64,000 nucleotides of DNA from Trissonchulus latispiculum (taxonomy: Eukaryota > Nematoda > Enoplea > Enoplida > Ironidae): NCBI GenBank assembly GCA_030248195.1, contig JASAND010028842.1, forward strand, positions 1 through 64,000, given 5' to 3'. Position 1 is the stretch's first letter. Each line of letters starts with the position of its first letter. Made by a program: the position numbers and the translations under genes. Below the pieces are notes generated by a model. That model made no database searches. It had not been told where the DNA came from and saw only the letters and a program-made list of their open reading frames with translations. This document shows, piece by piece, positions 1 through 10,055 of the stretch.

Positions 1-85
1 CACATCACTTGTTTGGGCCGTTAGTCACCAAAACGGATACAGAGCACCTGTCAGCTGTCACACTCTTATCTATTATGTACTCTTG
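1..85. mobile_element. Right end of a CAAGAG-family 7-bp-TSD MITE (truncated by window edge)
   Basis: The last 26 or so bases before position 85 match the inverted-repeat end of the complete elements at 12338-12756 and 30491-30862, ending in GTACTCTTG. The left part lies outside the window, so neither the interior nor a target-site duplication can be confirmed. Confidence 0.6.
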
Positions 86-111
86 ATGATCTCCAACATT
101 TCAAAGATTTA

Positions 112-3100
112 TCAAATAGGATATTCTTCGACGTAGATTTCCAAATCACTGGACGGCTTTCGTCGACTAGCCAGGGTTAAGCTCGGTTGCAGAGAAAGAT
201 TTCGCAGTCCCGGAAATAGTAGATATCCAACGGATTTCAGCTGCGACAAAATGGTTGGTTTCGACGGCAATTCGATTTCTTCCTCTTCGCCCGGGTAAAC
301 ATACTCCATTTCCTCGTCTAGAATTATTAATTATCTTTATTAATTTATCATTAATTAATAAATAAATTAATAAATAAATAAATTAATAAATCAAATTGAT
401 TCACTAGCTAATAGGTTTGGTACCTGGGAAAACGTGGTCAATTTCCTAGCCTGTAGTAATCTATTCGCCATTTAGTTAATTAATTGATTAATTAATTAGC
501 GATAGTTAATAAAATAATATAATTTATCATTAATCAATTGATCAACATTATCGGAGCCGCTATAAACTTCTCTCTGGGCCTTTTCAAGAAAGGGTAGAGT
601 AGAGTTAAAATTAACTCTATCCTTTTCAAGAAAGAATTAAAAGAGTTAAATTTAACCCTGCGAGTTAGAGAGTTAAAAATTTTAACTCCGCGTGGATTCA
701 TGAAAAGAGTTAAAATTAACTCTCTTTAACTCTGCCCTTTTCAAGAATCGCGTGCAGAGTTAAAAACCTGTGGAGTTAAATTTAACTCTACCCTTTTCAC
801 GAAAGGGTTAAATCTAACTCTAATCTAAGTTAACTCTTTCGGAGCATTTTCTATTGAAATTTAACCCTAGGCAAAACACGCAGGTTAAGCAGAGTTAAAA
901 TTAACTCTATTCATGAAACCATGGGGTGAATTTTAACTCTGTCATTTTTAACTCCTTTTAATTCTACAGCTTTTAACCCTGCAGGGTTAAAGAGAGTTAA
1001 AACACACAGAGTTAATTAACTCTGCTTCCATGAAGGGTTAATTTTAACTCTACTCTACTCCACTCTACTCTACTCTACCCTACCCTTTCTTGAAAAGGCC
1101 CTCTGTCTTTAGCGATTTCACCAGAATGGGTCAGTTGGTAAAGGGTCGACCTAGCGTTACAGGTTCGATCCTTACTTGGGGCCTTTTCAAGAAAGGGTAG
1201 AGTAGACATAAAACTAACACGATCCTTTTCAAGAAAGAGTTAAAAGAGTTGATTCATGAAAAAAGTTAAAATTAACTCGCTTTAACTCTGCCCTTTTCAA
1301 GATTCGATTGCAGAGTTAAAAACCTTTGAAGTTAAATTTAACTCTACCCTTTTCACGAAAGGGTTAAATTTAACTCTGCTTAACTCCTTCTGAGCATTTT
1401 CTATTGAAATTTAACCCCAGGCAAAACACGCAGGTTAAGCAGAGTTAAAATTAACTCTATTCATGAAACCATGGGGTTAATTTTAACTCTGTCATTTTTA
1501 ACTCCTTTTAACTCTACAGCTTTTAATCCTGCAGGGTTAAAAAGAGTTAAAACACGCAGAGTTAAAATTAACTCTGTGCTTTCATGAAAAGAGTTAATTG
1601 TAACTCTACTCTACTCCACTCTACTCTACCCTACTCTATCCTTTCTTGAAAACGCCCCTTGGAAATAATTTTTTATTTTTCGGTTCGCTTCAATAAATAA
1701 TATTAAATTTTTTACCACACTTTGATGTTTGTCTTATTTACATATTTAAATTTAAATTTAAATAAAATTTAACATTTCGATTACACTTAACACCTTTCAT
1801 TTCAAAATCGGCCAAATGACCATCAAATTCGTATTCCGGAATTCTGGCCGAAGCTCGAGTGTGGGGCAACTTCGGGTATTTACGATTCTGAAATGTCTCC
1901 ATTGGCTGGGGCACCTGACCATGAATTGCGTCTGCCATTACCATTGCTGTGTGGAGATTTCTATAGGACAAATAAAAACAGTGACAAATAAAAGCCTAAG
2001 CCTAAGCCTAAGCCTAAGCCTGGCTTAGGCTTAGACTTTGGCTTAGGCTGCGGCAAGTATAAAGCTTAAGCCAGCCAAATTTTGGTGAGCACTTTATTAG
2101 TTATTACATTAATTTTGCTATTACTTTACTTTCCTCTCTATATTTATTATTGCGTTTTCATATGCTTCCATATTACTCAGAGATGCTTTTGAGGATTTTG
2201 ACTCAGGGGAGGACTAAATTCTAGTCAGGCAACATTTTCAGAATCTTGCTTGGAGCATATGGAAATCATATGTCAACAATTTGCTAAACTCTGATTGGTT
2301 GCCCGTACTATTCAACTGCTAATTGGACGCTGTTTTGCAGACAGATGTTAGCTCCTTTTGCTAGTAATAAGCTAAAGTTCTGGTTACTAAAAAAGTTTCA
2401 TAAATTCGTCTTATAAAACAATTAATTAATAGTGATAGTAATTATTTAATTGATTTCCTTGAGCCAGCGAGTTAGGCCACATTGTGTCGGACTTTGATAC
2501 TAGAAATACCAATTTTTATCCATTTGATTAATTAATAATTAATTAATTAATATTAATTAATCTAACCGATCCAGTATCCAGTTCATCTCAAAATCGTCGT
2601 CATCTTCGCCGAAAGGGTGCATCAGATCTTCAGCTACCTTCAACCAACCCATGTAGAAAATAAATTGCAGGGTTAGAGTGATGGGAAAATAGGTATCAAC
2701 CTCAAACTGCGGCAAAATCTGAAATCAAATTTGAATTTTGATTTTAAATTTGATTTGAATGTTGGCATTACGGTGAGAAAGTAAACAAACAGTCTGTAGA
2801 TTAATTTTGAAGTTTGAGCTGTTGCAATTATTGACAAATTAGAATGTAGTATGCTGGTTTGACCAGCTTTTAGCGTAATCAAAAAATTAAAAATTAATAT
2901 TTAAATTAAAACTAAAAATTTAAATTAAGTTAAAAACTAAATCTAAAAGCGCAAAGATGACATCCACTCTGCATTTCCTAGTCTGTTTCCTGTTTCTCAA
3001 GTGCCCGTTGCATTGTTTATTTATTTTCGTAAAAGCCGGAAAAGAAGTTTTCCCGGAAACACGTACAAACCTGAGCCGAAATCAGGGAAAACGAAAAGTA

Positions 3101-4518
3101 TCCATAGACCGCTGTGATGGCAACTTGAGTATAAACCAAAGGGACTGAGATCCAATCATAACAATCCAGATATTTGAAAGTTTGTCGATACAGCTGCAAC
3201 TCTTTCACCAGATGCTTAAATTCGTGTGGCAACAAAAGTCCTTTTTGCATCGAGCGTTTCAGTAAACTAATTATCCAAACGGTTGGCAGCCACCATTTTC
3301 CGTATTTGCAGTTTACGGATTCCATCAGGTGTAGTTCGGATTCGGTCATAATTCCGGATTCGACCAAATGGCCGTGGGTGGGAAATCGTTTTAGGACTTT
3401 CGATGAAATTTCTCGACATCCCAAAACCGCCATCAGCATCAGCCAGCGAGCGACGCAGCGACGAATTCGGCGTTTTTCCTGATTTTCGGCCTCCACCTCG
3501 GCTGGGTTTGTGAATTTTCGGGCTGACGGATCGTCACCTAAACATAAAAATTAATCAGAAGACATTTTTAATACAAAATTCTTCAGTTGTTTGCACAACT
3601 CTACCATGATTTCCGAATAGGGTGAATGCGGGCCATGCAATGAGTTTGTGAAAGGTAGAACTCAAGATTGAAAGATGTGAAGAAAAGTGTCCAGGGCGGG
3701 GATCGAACCGCCGAACTTTGGATTAGAAGTAGAAAGCTCTACCACTGAGCCACACCCTCGGTCAGTGAGACTAGTTTATTGCGCTGATTTAAACCTTTCG
3801 ACGTTGCTGATATTTAACATTTTCCTCGGCGTGAGGAAGCTTAGAAGTTCAGTATCAATCTGGATTGAAAGTAAAGATTCGGCCCTTCCGGGGATCGAAT
3901 CACGGCGCTTCCGCACTGCAGTCAGACGTGCTTACCACTACACCACTGTTAGAACTCATGAACTTCAATTCCAAGCTTATCAATCTTTCCTATGTTTCCT
4001 GGACACTTCAGGGTTTACCTATTCTACCGTTTCCTGTTTAACTGTCGACATTAAAAGTATTAATGAATAAGGCGCCAGCCTGCAGTCACTAAGCCAAAGC
4101 CTTAGTCCGAAACAGGAGAGAGCCAATGGGCGCGGTTTACATCGTTTCTTGCTCTAAACTTTCAATACTGAAAATGAATGCTGCGATGCAACCAACCTGT
4201 CACGAAGCTGCACAGCGAATGCATAAATCGATCCGGCCAGGCGATATAGTTAAACTGGGACCACCACCGGGTCACTATCATGGTCACATAGAACCCGAGC
4301 AAAAACAGGAGCGGGATTTTGCCCACGGCGCCCTTGAAAAACTCCTTAACCGGTTTGAACCGGTTCAACTGGTCCTCTGTAGCAGCGAATCGCAGGCTCA
4401 AATTGATGCAATAATACAGCAACAGATAGAGCAATGTATTTTTCCAAATACTTTTCCATAGGCTGCCCTTATAGCGGACCACGAGCGCAGCAAAACTGCC
4501 CGTATAGGAGATGGTCAT
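112..4518 (-). CDS. Bestrophin-family chloride channel, five exons, 437 aa
   Basis: Bestrophins form pentameric Ca2+- or volume-gated anion channels in plasma or organelle membranes. Five exons join in phase: 4518-4197, 3537-3071, 2718-2567, 1960-1794 and 317-112 (1314 nt with TGA). Family landmarks run in order: the N-terminal MTISYTGS block and first hydrophobic segment; [13 protein letters not shown] near residue 80; WPDR; a RRCVARW block; [18 protein letters not shown]; the FFYVGWLKVAE-like segment (here [13 protein letters not shown]); and the GEDDDDFE Ca2+-clasp acidic cluster near residue 301, about where vertebrate bestrophin 1 has it. Exon 3 ends ..WILDR and exon 4 resumes NLHTAM.., which matches the conserved DRNL junction. 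The segment between exons 2 and 3 is shorter than usual, so a micro-exon could be missing. The start lies two bases after TTTCAG, like a trans-splice acceptor. The last exon (acidic, then [14 protein letters not shown]) is assigned by splice phase only. Confidence 0.9.
576..1101. mobile_element. GGGCC-ended palindromic MITE, copy 1
   Basis: The element begins GGGCCTTTTCAAGAAAGGGT and ends with its inverted form (..ACCCTTTCTTGAAAAGGCCC). It is flanked by a 3-bp TCT repeat. The interior is almost wholly variants of the 16-bp palindrome GAGTTAAAATTAACTC in both orientations, so the single strand could fold over its whole length. Confidence 0.75.
1125..1178 (+). repeat. tRNA-like fragment
   Basis: A GGGTCAGTTGGTAAAGGGTC A-box-like segment is followed by an AGGTTCGATCC B box. 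No acceptor stem is visible. It is probably a SINE head or tRNA relic trapped between the two MITE copies. Confidence 0.4.
1179..1658. mobile_element. GGGCC-ended palindromic MITE, copy 2
   Basis: Same family and same orientation as copy 1, about 480 bp, flanked by a TTG direct repeat (1176-1178 and 1659-1661). The two copies share long stretches of interior sequence. They inserted separately or arose by duplication of the region. Confidence 0.75.
1990..2052. repeat. Interstitial TTAGGC telomere-type repeat
   Basis: Four CCTAAG units read in one direction, then switch to TTAGGC units in the other (head-to-head), with one imperfect unit. TTAGGC is the nematode telomere unit. The block lies in bestrophin intron 3, about 30 bp upstream (in the minus sense) of the exon 4 acceptor. 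Confidence 0.8.
3690..3775 (-). repeat. tRNA-like Pol III module (SINE head)
   Basis: On the minus strand an A box (TGGCTCAGTGGTAGAGC) and a B box (GGTTCGATCC) sit at tRNA spacing. The acceptor stem does not pair and the anticodon stem is broken, so it is not a working tRNA. A close relative is at 19550-19622 on the plus strand. It lies in bestrophin intron 1. Confidence 0.6.
3820..3960 (-). mobile_element. tRNA-headed SINE, copy 1
   Basis: On the minus strand, GTAGTGGTAAGCACGTCTGA (A-box region) and GATTCGATCCCCGG (B box) are followed by a body reading CTTTACTTTCAATCC..CTGAACTTCTA. The same head and body recur at 9428-9540 on the plus strand, so this is a dispersed family and not a lone tRNA relic. 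Confidence 0.6.
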
Positions 4519-6087
4519 TTCTGAAACAGACTTGCTGTAGTGTAGTGGTTAGGGTGTTGGAATTCGGAGCTAAAAGCCCCAGGGTTCGATTCCGAGTTGA
4601 CCAATAATTTTCAAATGCAAAAAATAAGTTTTCCCTCAATCTAAGAATCTTTCTAAATTTCTGATATGAATGGCAACTTCACCTAGCTTTGGCTAATTAA
4701 AGCAATTCGAAGTAAATTATCGAACTGTTTACATGTACACTATTGATTTAAATTTGTGTAGTATATTTACCCTGCCCTGAGTATCTGATGCCCCTAAGTG
4801 AATCACTAGAATTAGAAGACTAAGAAGCAAATCCACAGTGATGAAATAGTTCTACGACAGCCTTACTACATACACTATGTATGCGGTCGTAAAAATGCTC
4901 TGCAAAAGTTACACGTTAAGTCGCATATTTAATAATGTAGCAAACCATACAACAGTCGTAGTTGTAAGATCGTTTAAGTTTACAAGATTTCAAGTGTTGA
5001 TAAGACTGTTAAACACGTTAAACACTTTTGCTAACGTATACCTTTAAAGGAATATTCATGAAAAACTGGAGAAAAACTAATTTGAAATTGATTTTTAACG
5101 ACAGTTTGCTGTAGTGATTGCACCCATTCTTAAATCAATCAATTTTAAGCCATTGATGTAACAAACTAAATGATGATTTCAACTAAATTCGAATCTAAAT
5201 GAAAGTGAAAATTTAAATGTGGGCTATTTATTCCGTTTGGTGTAAGTCGATATTAACGAATTTTTTGTAAACATGATTTTTAGTAAGCCAATACTTTTTC
5301 AGTTCTTTCAGAATTTCCAAAAACTAAATTCTATGGCTTAATTTTCGAAAGCCTCATTGCCTTTAGAGCTCGACATTTATTAATTACCCAAGCATCAGTG
5401 CTTTATTTCCATTTTGCACCAAACTTGACAATTTAAAAACTATAAAAAAGTTAAGTGCAACGTTTGATAAGTGGGAACATCTGTTAGGCTGCAAGTGTTT
5501 GGTTAAGACTCAAAAAGAACCCTTCTAAACCTCTCTGGCTTTACATGCTGTAAGTTGGGCTTTTGCTAGACCCATTGTTAGAGTTACAAATAAATTTTCA
5601 TCAAATTTTTAAAAAACTGAATTCCTTTTCGAAATTTGTAAGGAATTTAGTGGTTTTTCAGAGATTGTTTCAATGTAAAATTTCTAATATTCAATAATGA
5701 CCTCATTTTAGAAATTACGGCATCTTATTGGCATGTAGTTTTGGCTGCAATGTTTGCATCCAAGTTATCATGAAGATATCTGAGCTGTGGTTTATTGCTT
5801 GGAGTACCAATTCATTTCTTTAATGAACGTCTGCATATTCTTGCATTTAAGTTCCTGGCACTTCACTGTAGTCTGTCACATTCTTAGTTTGTAACAATCG
5901 TAACCACCAGCCAATCAAATATCTAGACTGATGTACCGAACCTATCATTCTACAGTTCATTAATCCCATATAATTGTTTGTATCAAGTTTTAGCTTAAGC
6001 CAGTTTAATAAATTCTTTAGTGTCACTTAAGTCAATTAAGCATATTCTATCCTGTTTTAGTTTCAGTAGAAATGACTTTATTTCATT
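4519..6087. other. Divergent intergenic region between bestrophin and OIG-4-like gene 1
   Basis: The two genes are transcribed away from each other. A TTTCAG lies directly before the bestrophin ATG and another at 6061-6066 before the Ig gene. A tRNA-like segment lies at 4535-4606 and is described separately. The rest is AT-rich and I see no gene in it. Confidence 0.5.
4535..4606 (+). repeat. tRNA-like sequence
   Basis: TAGTGTAGTGGTTAGGGTGT (A-box region) and CAGGGTTCGATTCCGAG (B box and T arm) have tRNA spacing, and the segment ends TTGACCA. The anticodon arm is irregular and the acceptor pairing is poor. It is a tRNA-derived element or pseudogene just upstream of the bestrophin start. Confidence 0.45.
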
Positions 6088-9029
6088 ATGCAAATGAGGC
6101 TGCGATTACTGACTATTGCTCTGCTGCTGCTGAGTTTGCTCGATGAATGCTGGGGTGCTGCTCGAGGTGGTGGGAGACGAAAGGGCGGAAAAGGGAAAAA
6201 TATTTTCCCATTTCCCAACATCAAGGAATTTACGATGCTGGAACAGGAAAGCAAACGACATCCCGGTGTAAGCTTTTGGTTTTAGTGAATTCTAAATTCA
6301 AATTGTCTTCAAAGTTTTGTTATTATTTATTTAGTTTAGTTGATTTCAGCTAAATTATATGGCATTTGTGTGAGGTGCAATTTAACGATGGTGCTTTAAT
6401 GGCAGAGTTGAGTCCACTTTTCAAATTTGAACCTCTGGGGTGTGAGTTTTCCGGAGGGAAATTTTGCACCAATGCAAGAAATAATGCTTATTTCAGTTTC
6501 TGAGTTTGGCTCATAATCGAAGCAACTAATTATGCTTTGAAGATGGAATATGATTAGCGTAATCCGCCAAAATTCATTCTTTACTTGAATTTGATAAATC
6601 TTAATAACCTGTGGTTGAGTTGAACTCTGCGGCTATGTAAAGTTGTCAAAATTTCAATCATGTATGTTTTCAGTTTTTCATTTTATACTTAGGGCCTTTT
6701 CAAAAAATCGCTCGATCCCTTTCGAGAAAGAGTTAAAAGAGGGAAACTCAAGCTTGAGTGGAGTTAAAACTAGTTAGAAGTTAGAACAGGGAATTTAAAC
6801 TCTACTCTACCCTACTCTACCCTTTAGTGAAAAGGCCTTTGGAAATGAAACATAAGATATCAGAAACCTAATAAGATTAGAAGTTTAGCACTGACTTAAT
6901 TGAACTTAAATTCTTTATTAGCCTTTATCGAATGCATTGATGACTGCATATGACTTTGTACCTTTTTCTGCTTAACAATTTGGTCTCGGAGATAAAAGAT
7001 TCCATGCTTTAATATATGTTTGTTTTCTACTTAGAAATAAAACCATAAATATTAGAAACCTAAGAAACATTAGAGTTGACATTTAATAAAAATTTTTCTG
7101 AATTAAGCTTTACAAAATGCGAGGAAAAAGCAGTTGAAGAAAACAATCATTTTAATTATAATCTTGCAAAATTTCTAATTTTTCAAGAAATTTTATAGAT
7201 TATTATTTATTTCAACTTAATTTTTTACCTCAGACAAACTATTATAACGAATAATTATTTTGACGGATTGCGCTAATCATATTCCATCTTCAAAGTATAA
7301 TTAGTTGTTTCGATTATGGGCCAAACTCAATTTATAAGCTGGAATCTGCATTATTTCTTGCATTGGTGTAATATTTCCCCCCGAAAGATTCACACCGGTG
7401 TAATTTTTCCGGGGGGAAAATCCACGCCAGGGCAGTTTTTCCGGGGGGAAATTTTACACCGGGGGAAAAACTGCACCGTGACAAGTAGCAGTCCTTCTAG
7501 TCTGAAAGATTCCTGTAGTCATTGAACCAATAAATGAACCGAACGAGCAGACAGAAGAATGTCAGGTCCGCGGTGCGATTTGATTCATACTTAAGTGTTA
7601 CCAACAGTTCATAACACATAAGATCATGAGAAGCGTCATACACTATGTAACGTAAGCGCGACAGATCCTGTGCAAGCTAACGGCCCACCCCTCCCGCAAA
7701 TTGGACCCGGATCCTAGTGAATCAAACAAGCTTGACCGCTATGCCAATGTCGAAGCTGACACCAAGCTAGCGCACGCATTGCTTGTGTGTTAAAGCCCTA
7801 ACGCATAAGCATACAGCGAGTGAGCGTACCCCAGTTTCCAATTTCCAGGGGGAGGGGTAGGCCGTGTCGTTAGCCTGCAGAGGATGTGTCACGCTCACAT
7901 TGCACAGAGTAATGGTAAAGTAATGGTAATGGTAATGGTAAAGTAAACGTAAGTCGCTTGTCATACTCCCATGTATTATGGACTCCTGGCGTAACATAAC
8001 TCCAAGAACTGTTGTTTCAGAGTGCCATCATCAGTCATTCATCCCACTTCTCCCAGTCCTACAAACTGGGCTACAAAATCCTGCTGGTCTGCGAAGCGAA
8101 GGGCGACCCGGTCCCGGAAATAAAATGGTTTAAGGAGGGTTTCGAACTCCCCATCAAACGGGCCACACATGTGAGTGACGTGTGAATGTCAGTGTCAAAA
8201 GTTAACAGCTCTCGTGGCAAGCAAAGGCCAATCATCTCAACCTTAGAAACACACCGGGAAGACGGAATACCGTCAACTGTTAATTATCAGTTAGTTATTA
8301 GTATTTATTGCCAGTCAACAGAATAACATACATGAAAAGTTAATCATAATAGAGCTAATTAGCTATTCAAAACAGCACACATTTGTAAATCGAGTACATT
8401 CTTACATATTAGTGACTGACGATGGTCGAGTTGGGCCGATTATCGACTGCTACTACTCGACGACCAGATTCAACCAAAAAAGTTACCTCCGATATATTTC
8501 TTTTGAAATTAGTTAGAGAAGGACTGAGTACAATTTCAGGCCTTAAGCTGTTCCAATACTTAATTATTCTTACGCTGAAGAAGTTTTTCGCACATGAAGT
8601 CTAGCGAAGAAAGTGCTCAATTTGAGAGGGTGACCCCTGGTTTCCGATGCATTACTTATTTATTGTTAAGGGTTTTTTCAAATTGGAATTTAATTTTTTC
8701 AATTTTCCGCATTTAAAGTTACTATCCAGAATACATTTCAGTCCATTTCAGTTCAATGTTTAGCATCAAGACTACATAGTAAATGCCAATTAGATTTTTT
8801 CTTTTAACACCAACTAAATGGTACAAAATATTTTTGTGTCTGTAAGATATTCATCTATACTATTTATCATATTTTTTAGATTTACATGAAACGAATCGGA
8901 TCCAACTGCCTTCGGAGCAAAGTGGAGATAGACCCGGCCACAGTGGGCGATCAAGGAACCTACACCTGCATGGCCAACAATAAACATTCGGTCATGTTCA
9001 AAAATTTCAAGACAGAATTTGTATACTAA
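6088..9029 (+). CDS. oig-4: OIG-4-like secreted single-Ig protein, gene 1 (159 aa)
   Basis: Exons 6088-6267, 8021-8170 and 8880-9029 (180, 150 and 150 nt) all join in phase 0. The product has a signal peptide (about residues 1-22, ending CWGAA), a basic RGGGRRKGGKGK stretch and one Ig domain. The B-strand Cys is in KILLVCEAKGDP, the core Trp in IKWFKEG, and the F-strand Cys in DQGTYTCMANN, followed by KNFKTEFVY and the stop. The EIDPATVGDQGTYTC signature and overall length fit OIG-4, a small secreted Ig protein that in C. elegans helps cluster levamisole-sensitive acetylcholine receptors at muscle synapses; that role is known for the family and not shown here. An AATAAA lies at 9093-9098. A second ATG at 6072 is out of frame. 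Intron 1 holds an inverted-repeat element and an old MITE. Confidence 0.88.
6436..7495. mobile_element. Inverted-repeat element in OIG-4-like gene 1 intron 1
   Basis: The arms at about 6436-6590 and 7255-7495 are reverse complements; for example GCAAGAAATAATGC pairs with GCATTATTTCTTGC, and the ATGGAATATGATTAGCG region with its inverse. The right end carries three GGGGGGAAA/TTTCCCCCC units like those of the 10.06-14.19 kb element. The GGGCC MITE at 6692-6837 is nested within it. Confidence 0.6.
6692..6837. mobile_element. GGGCC-ended MITE, short copy 3
   Basis: Begins GGGCCTTTTCAAAAAATC and ends TAGTGAAAAGGCC, with GAGTTAAAA units inside. It is a shortened relative of the elements at 576 and 1179, nested inside the inverted-repeat element. 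Confidence 0.6.
7625..7989. mobile_element. Degenerate CAAGAG-family MITE
   Basis: The right end (TCATACTCCCATGTATTATG..) resembles the ends of the elements at 12338 and 30491. The interior shares the GCAAGCTAACGGC and GTGTCACGCT modules and GC-rich blocks. The left terminus and target duplication cannot be placed, which suggests an old copy. Confidence 0.45.
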
Positions 9030-10055
9030 CCGCCTAACTGTATCATAAACTTCTACTTGAATACATCGGTATTTATGTCTGTATCTGTTTCAAATAAATC
9101 TGAGATATTTAGTTGAATTTTAGCAGGTTTGAGCCATGAATAATGAGAAATAATGAACACATTGCTGATATCAACTTCACAAATTGTGACGCTGCAATTG
9201 TTCAACAACAGTCCCCTAGTTGATAAGGAAAACGAAAGACAAAAGTTGGATATACTGCCGAACGTTGAAAAAATGCTAATCTCGATCATAGTCGAACAGG
9301 CCTGGACCAGAACTAAAATTTGACACTCGAAGACGCGAGCATGGCGCCTATATTGTAGTAGGTAAGTCGTACGGTAGGTAGGCCTAACAACGATTGATGT
9401 GCCTGATGTGAGTGCTGTATTGCCGGCTTGATGTTTGAAGTGGTTAGCACGTCTGACTGCAGATCGGAAGGGCCGTGGTTCGATCCTCGGCTGAAGCAAT
9501 TCTTTACTTTCAATCCTGAATGAAAAGCTGAACTTCTAGACTTATCCTGAACTATATCCTGGGTCATGTGTGCAAAGTAGTCGGAGCCTTTGTAGACAGT
9601 AAGCAAGCAAAAGTTATATGCAAAATAATTGTTGACAGTTTTGGAGGCGTACCTTAGGTTTAAAGTACGCAGTAAAGTTATCTGCAAGCAGTGCTTTATT
9701 CCAATCTCCTCCATTCAGTTTCTCTAATCTTCGCCAGTCTAGGATCTCTGAGCTCGCAGTGCAATTAATTTTTCATGATAAGTGTCAGCGAAGACTGCAT
9801 CGTGCTTTAGTATTTATTATTTATATTTATTTATTTACTTTATTATATTTATTATTATTATGCATTTGTTCTGATCATGAGGAGCTCTACCATAGCTGCA
9901 TGTTGCTCATTTTTTTCATCGGTTATTCTGATCTCAACATCATTTAGTTTAACTTGCATAAATTTCAGTGGATTTACAGTTGATAACTGTCATAGTGTTC
10001 ACAAAGTGTTCTTCATATGACCTAATTTGCATACAGTGGTAAGCAAGAAGACTGC
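9030..10055. other. Intergenic region with a SINE
   Basis: It starts at the 3' end of OIG-4-like gene 1. The SINE copy at 9428-9540 lies in it. No other gene evidence is seen. Confidence 0.4.
9428..9540 (+). mobile_element. tRNA-headed SINE, copy 2
   Basis: AGTGGTTAGCACGTCTGACT and GTGGTTCGATCCTCGG are the A- and B-box regions. The body CTTTACTTTCAATCCTGA..CTGAACTTCTA matches copy 1 at 3820-3960. Confidence 0.6.

Larger units (their letters stand above)
318..1793 (-). other. Bestrophin intron 4, filled by two palindromic MITEs
   Basis: This 1476-bp intron has a GT donor after exon 4 and a TTCTAG acceptor before exon 5. It contains an AT-only stretch at 330-540, two copies of a GGGCC-ended MITE and, between them, a tRNA-like fragment at about 1125-1178. 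No coding potential is seen. Confidence 0.7.

Noticed and set aside
3174..3482. Plus-strand ORF of 102 codons
   Set aside because: It is the antisense shadow of bestrophin exon 2, which has clear family similarity on the minus strand.
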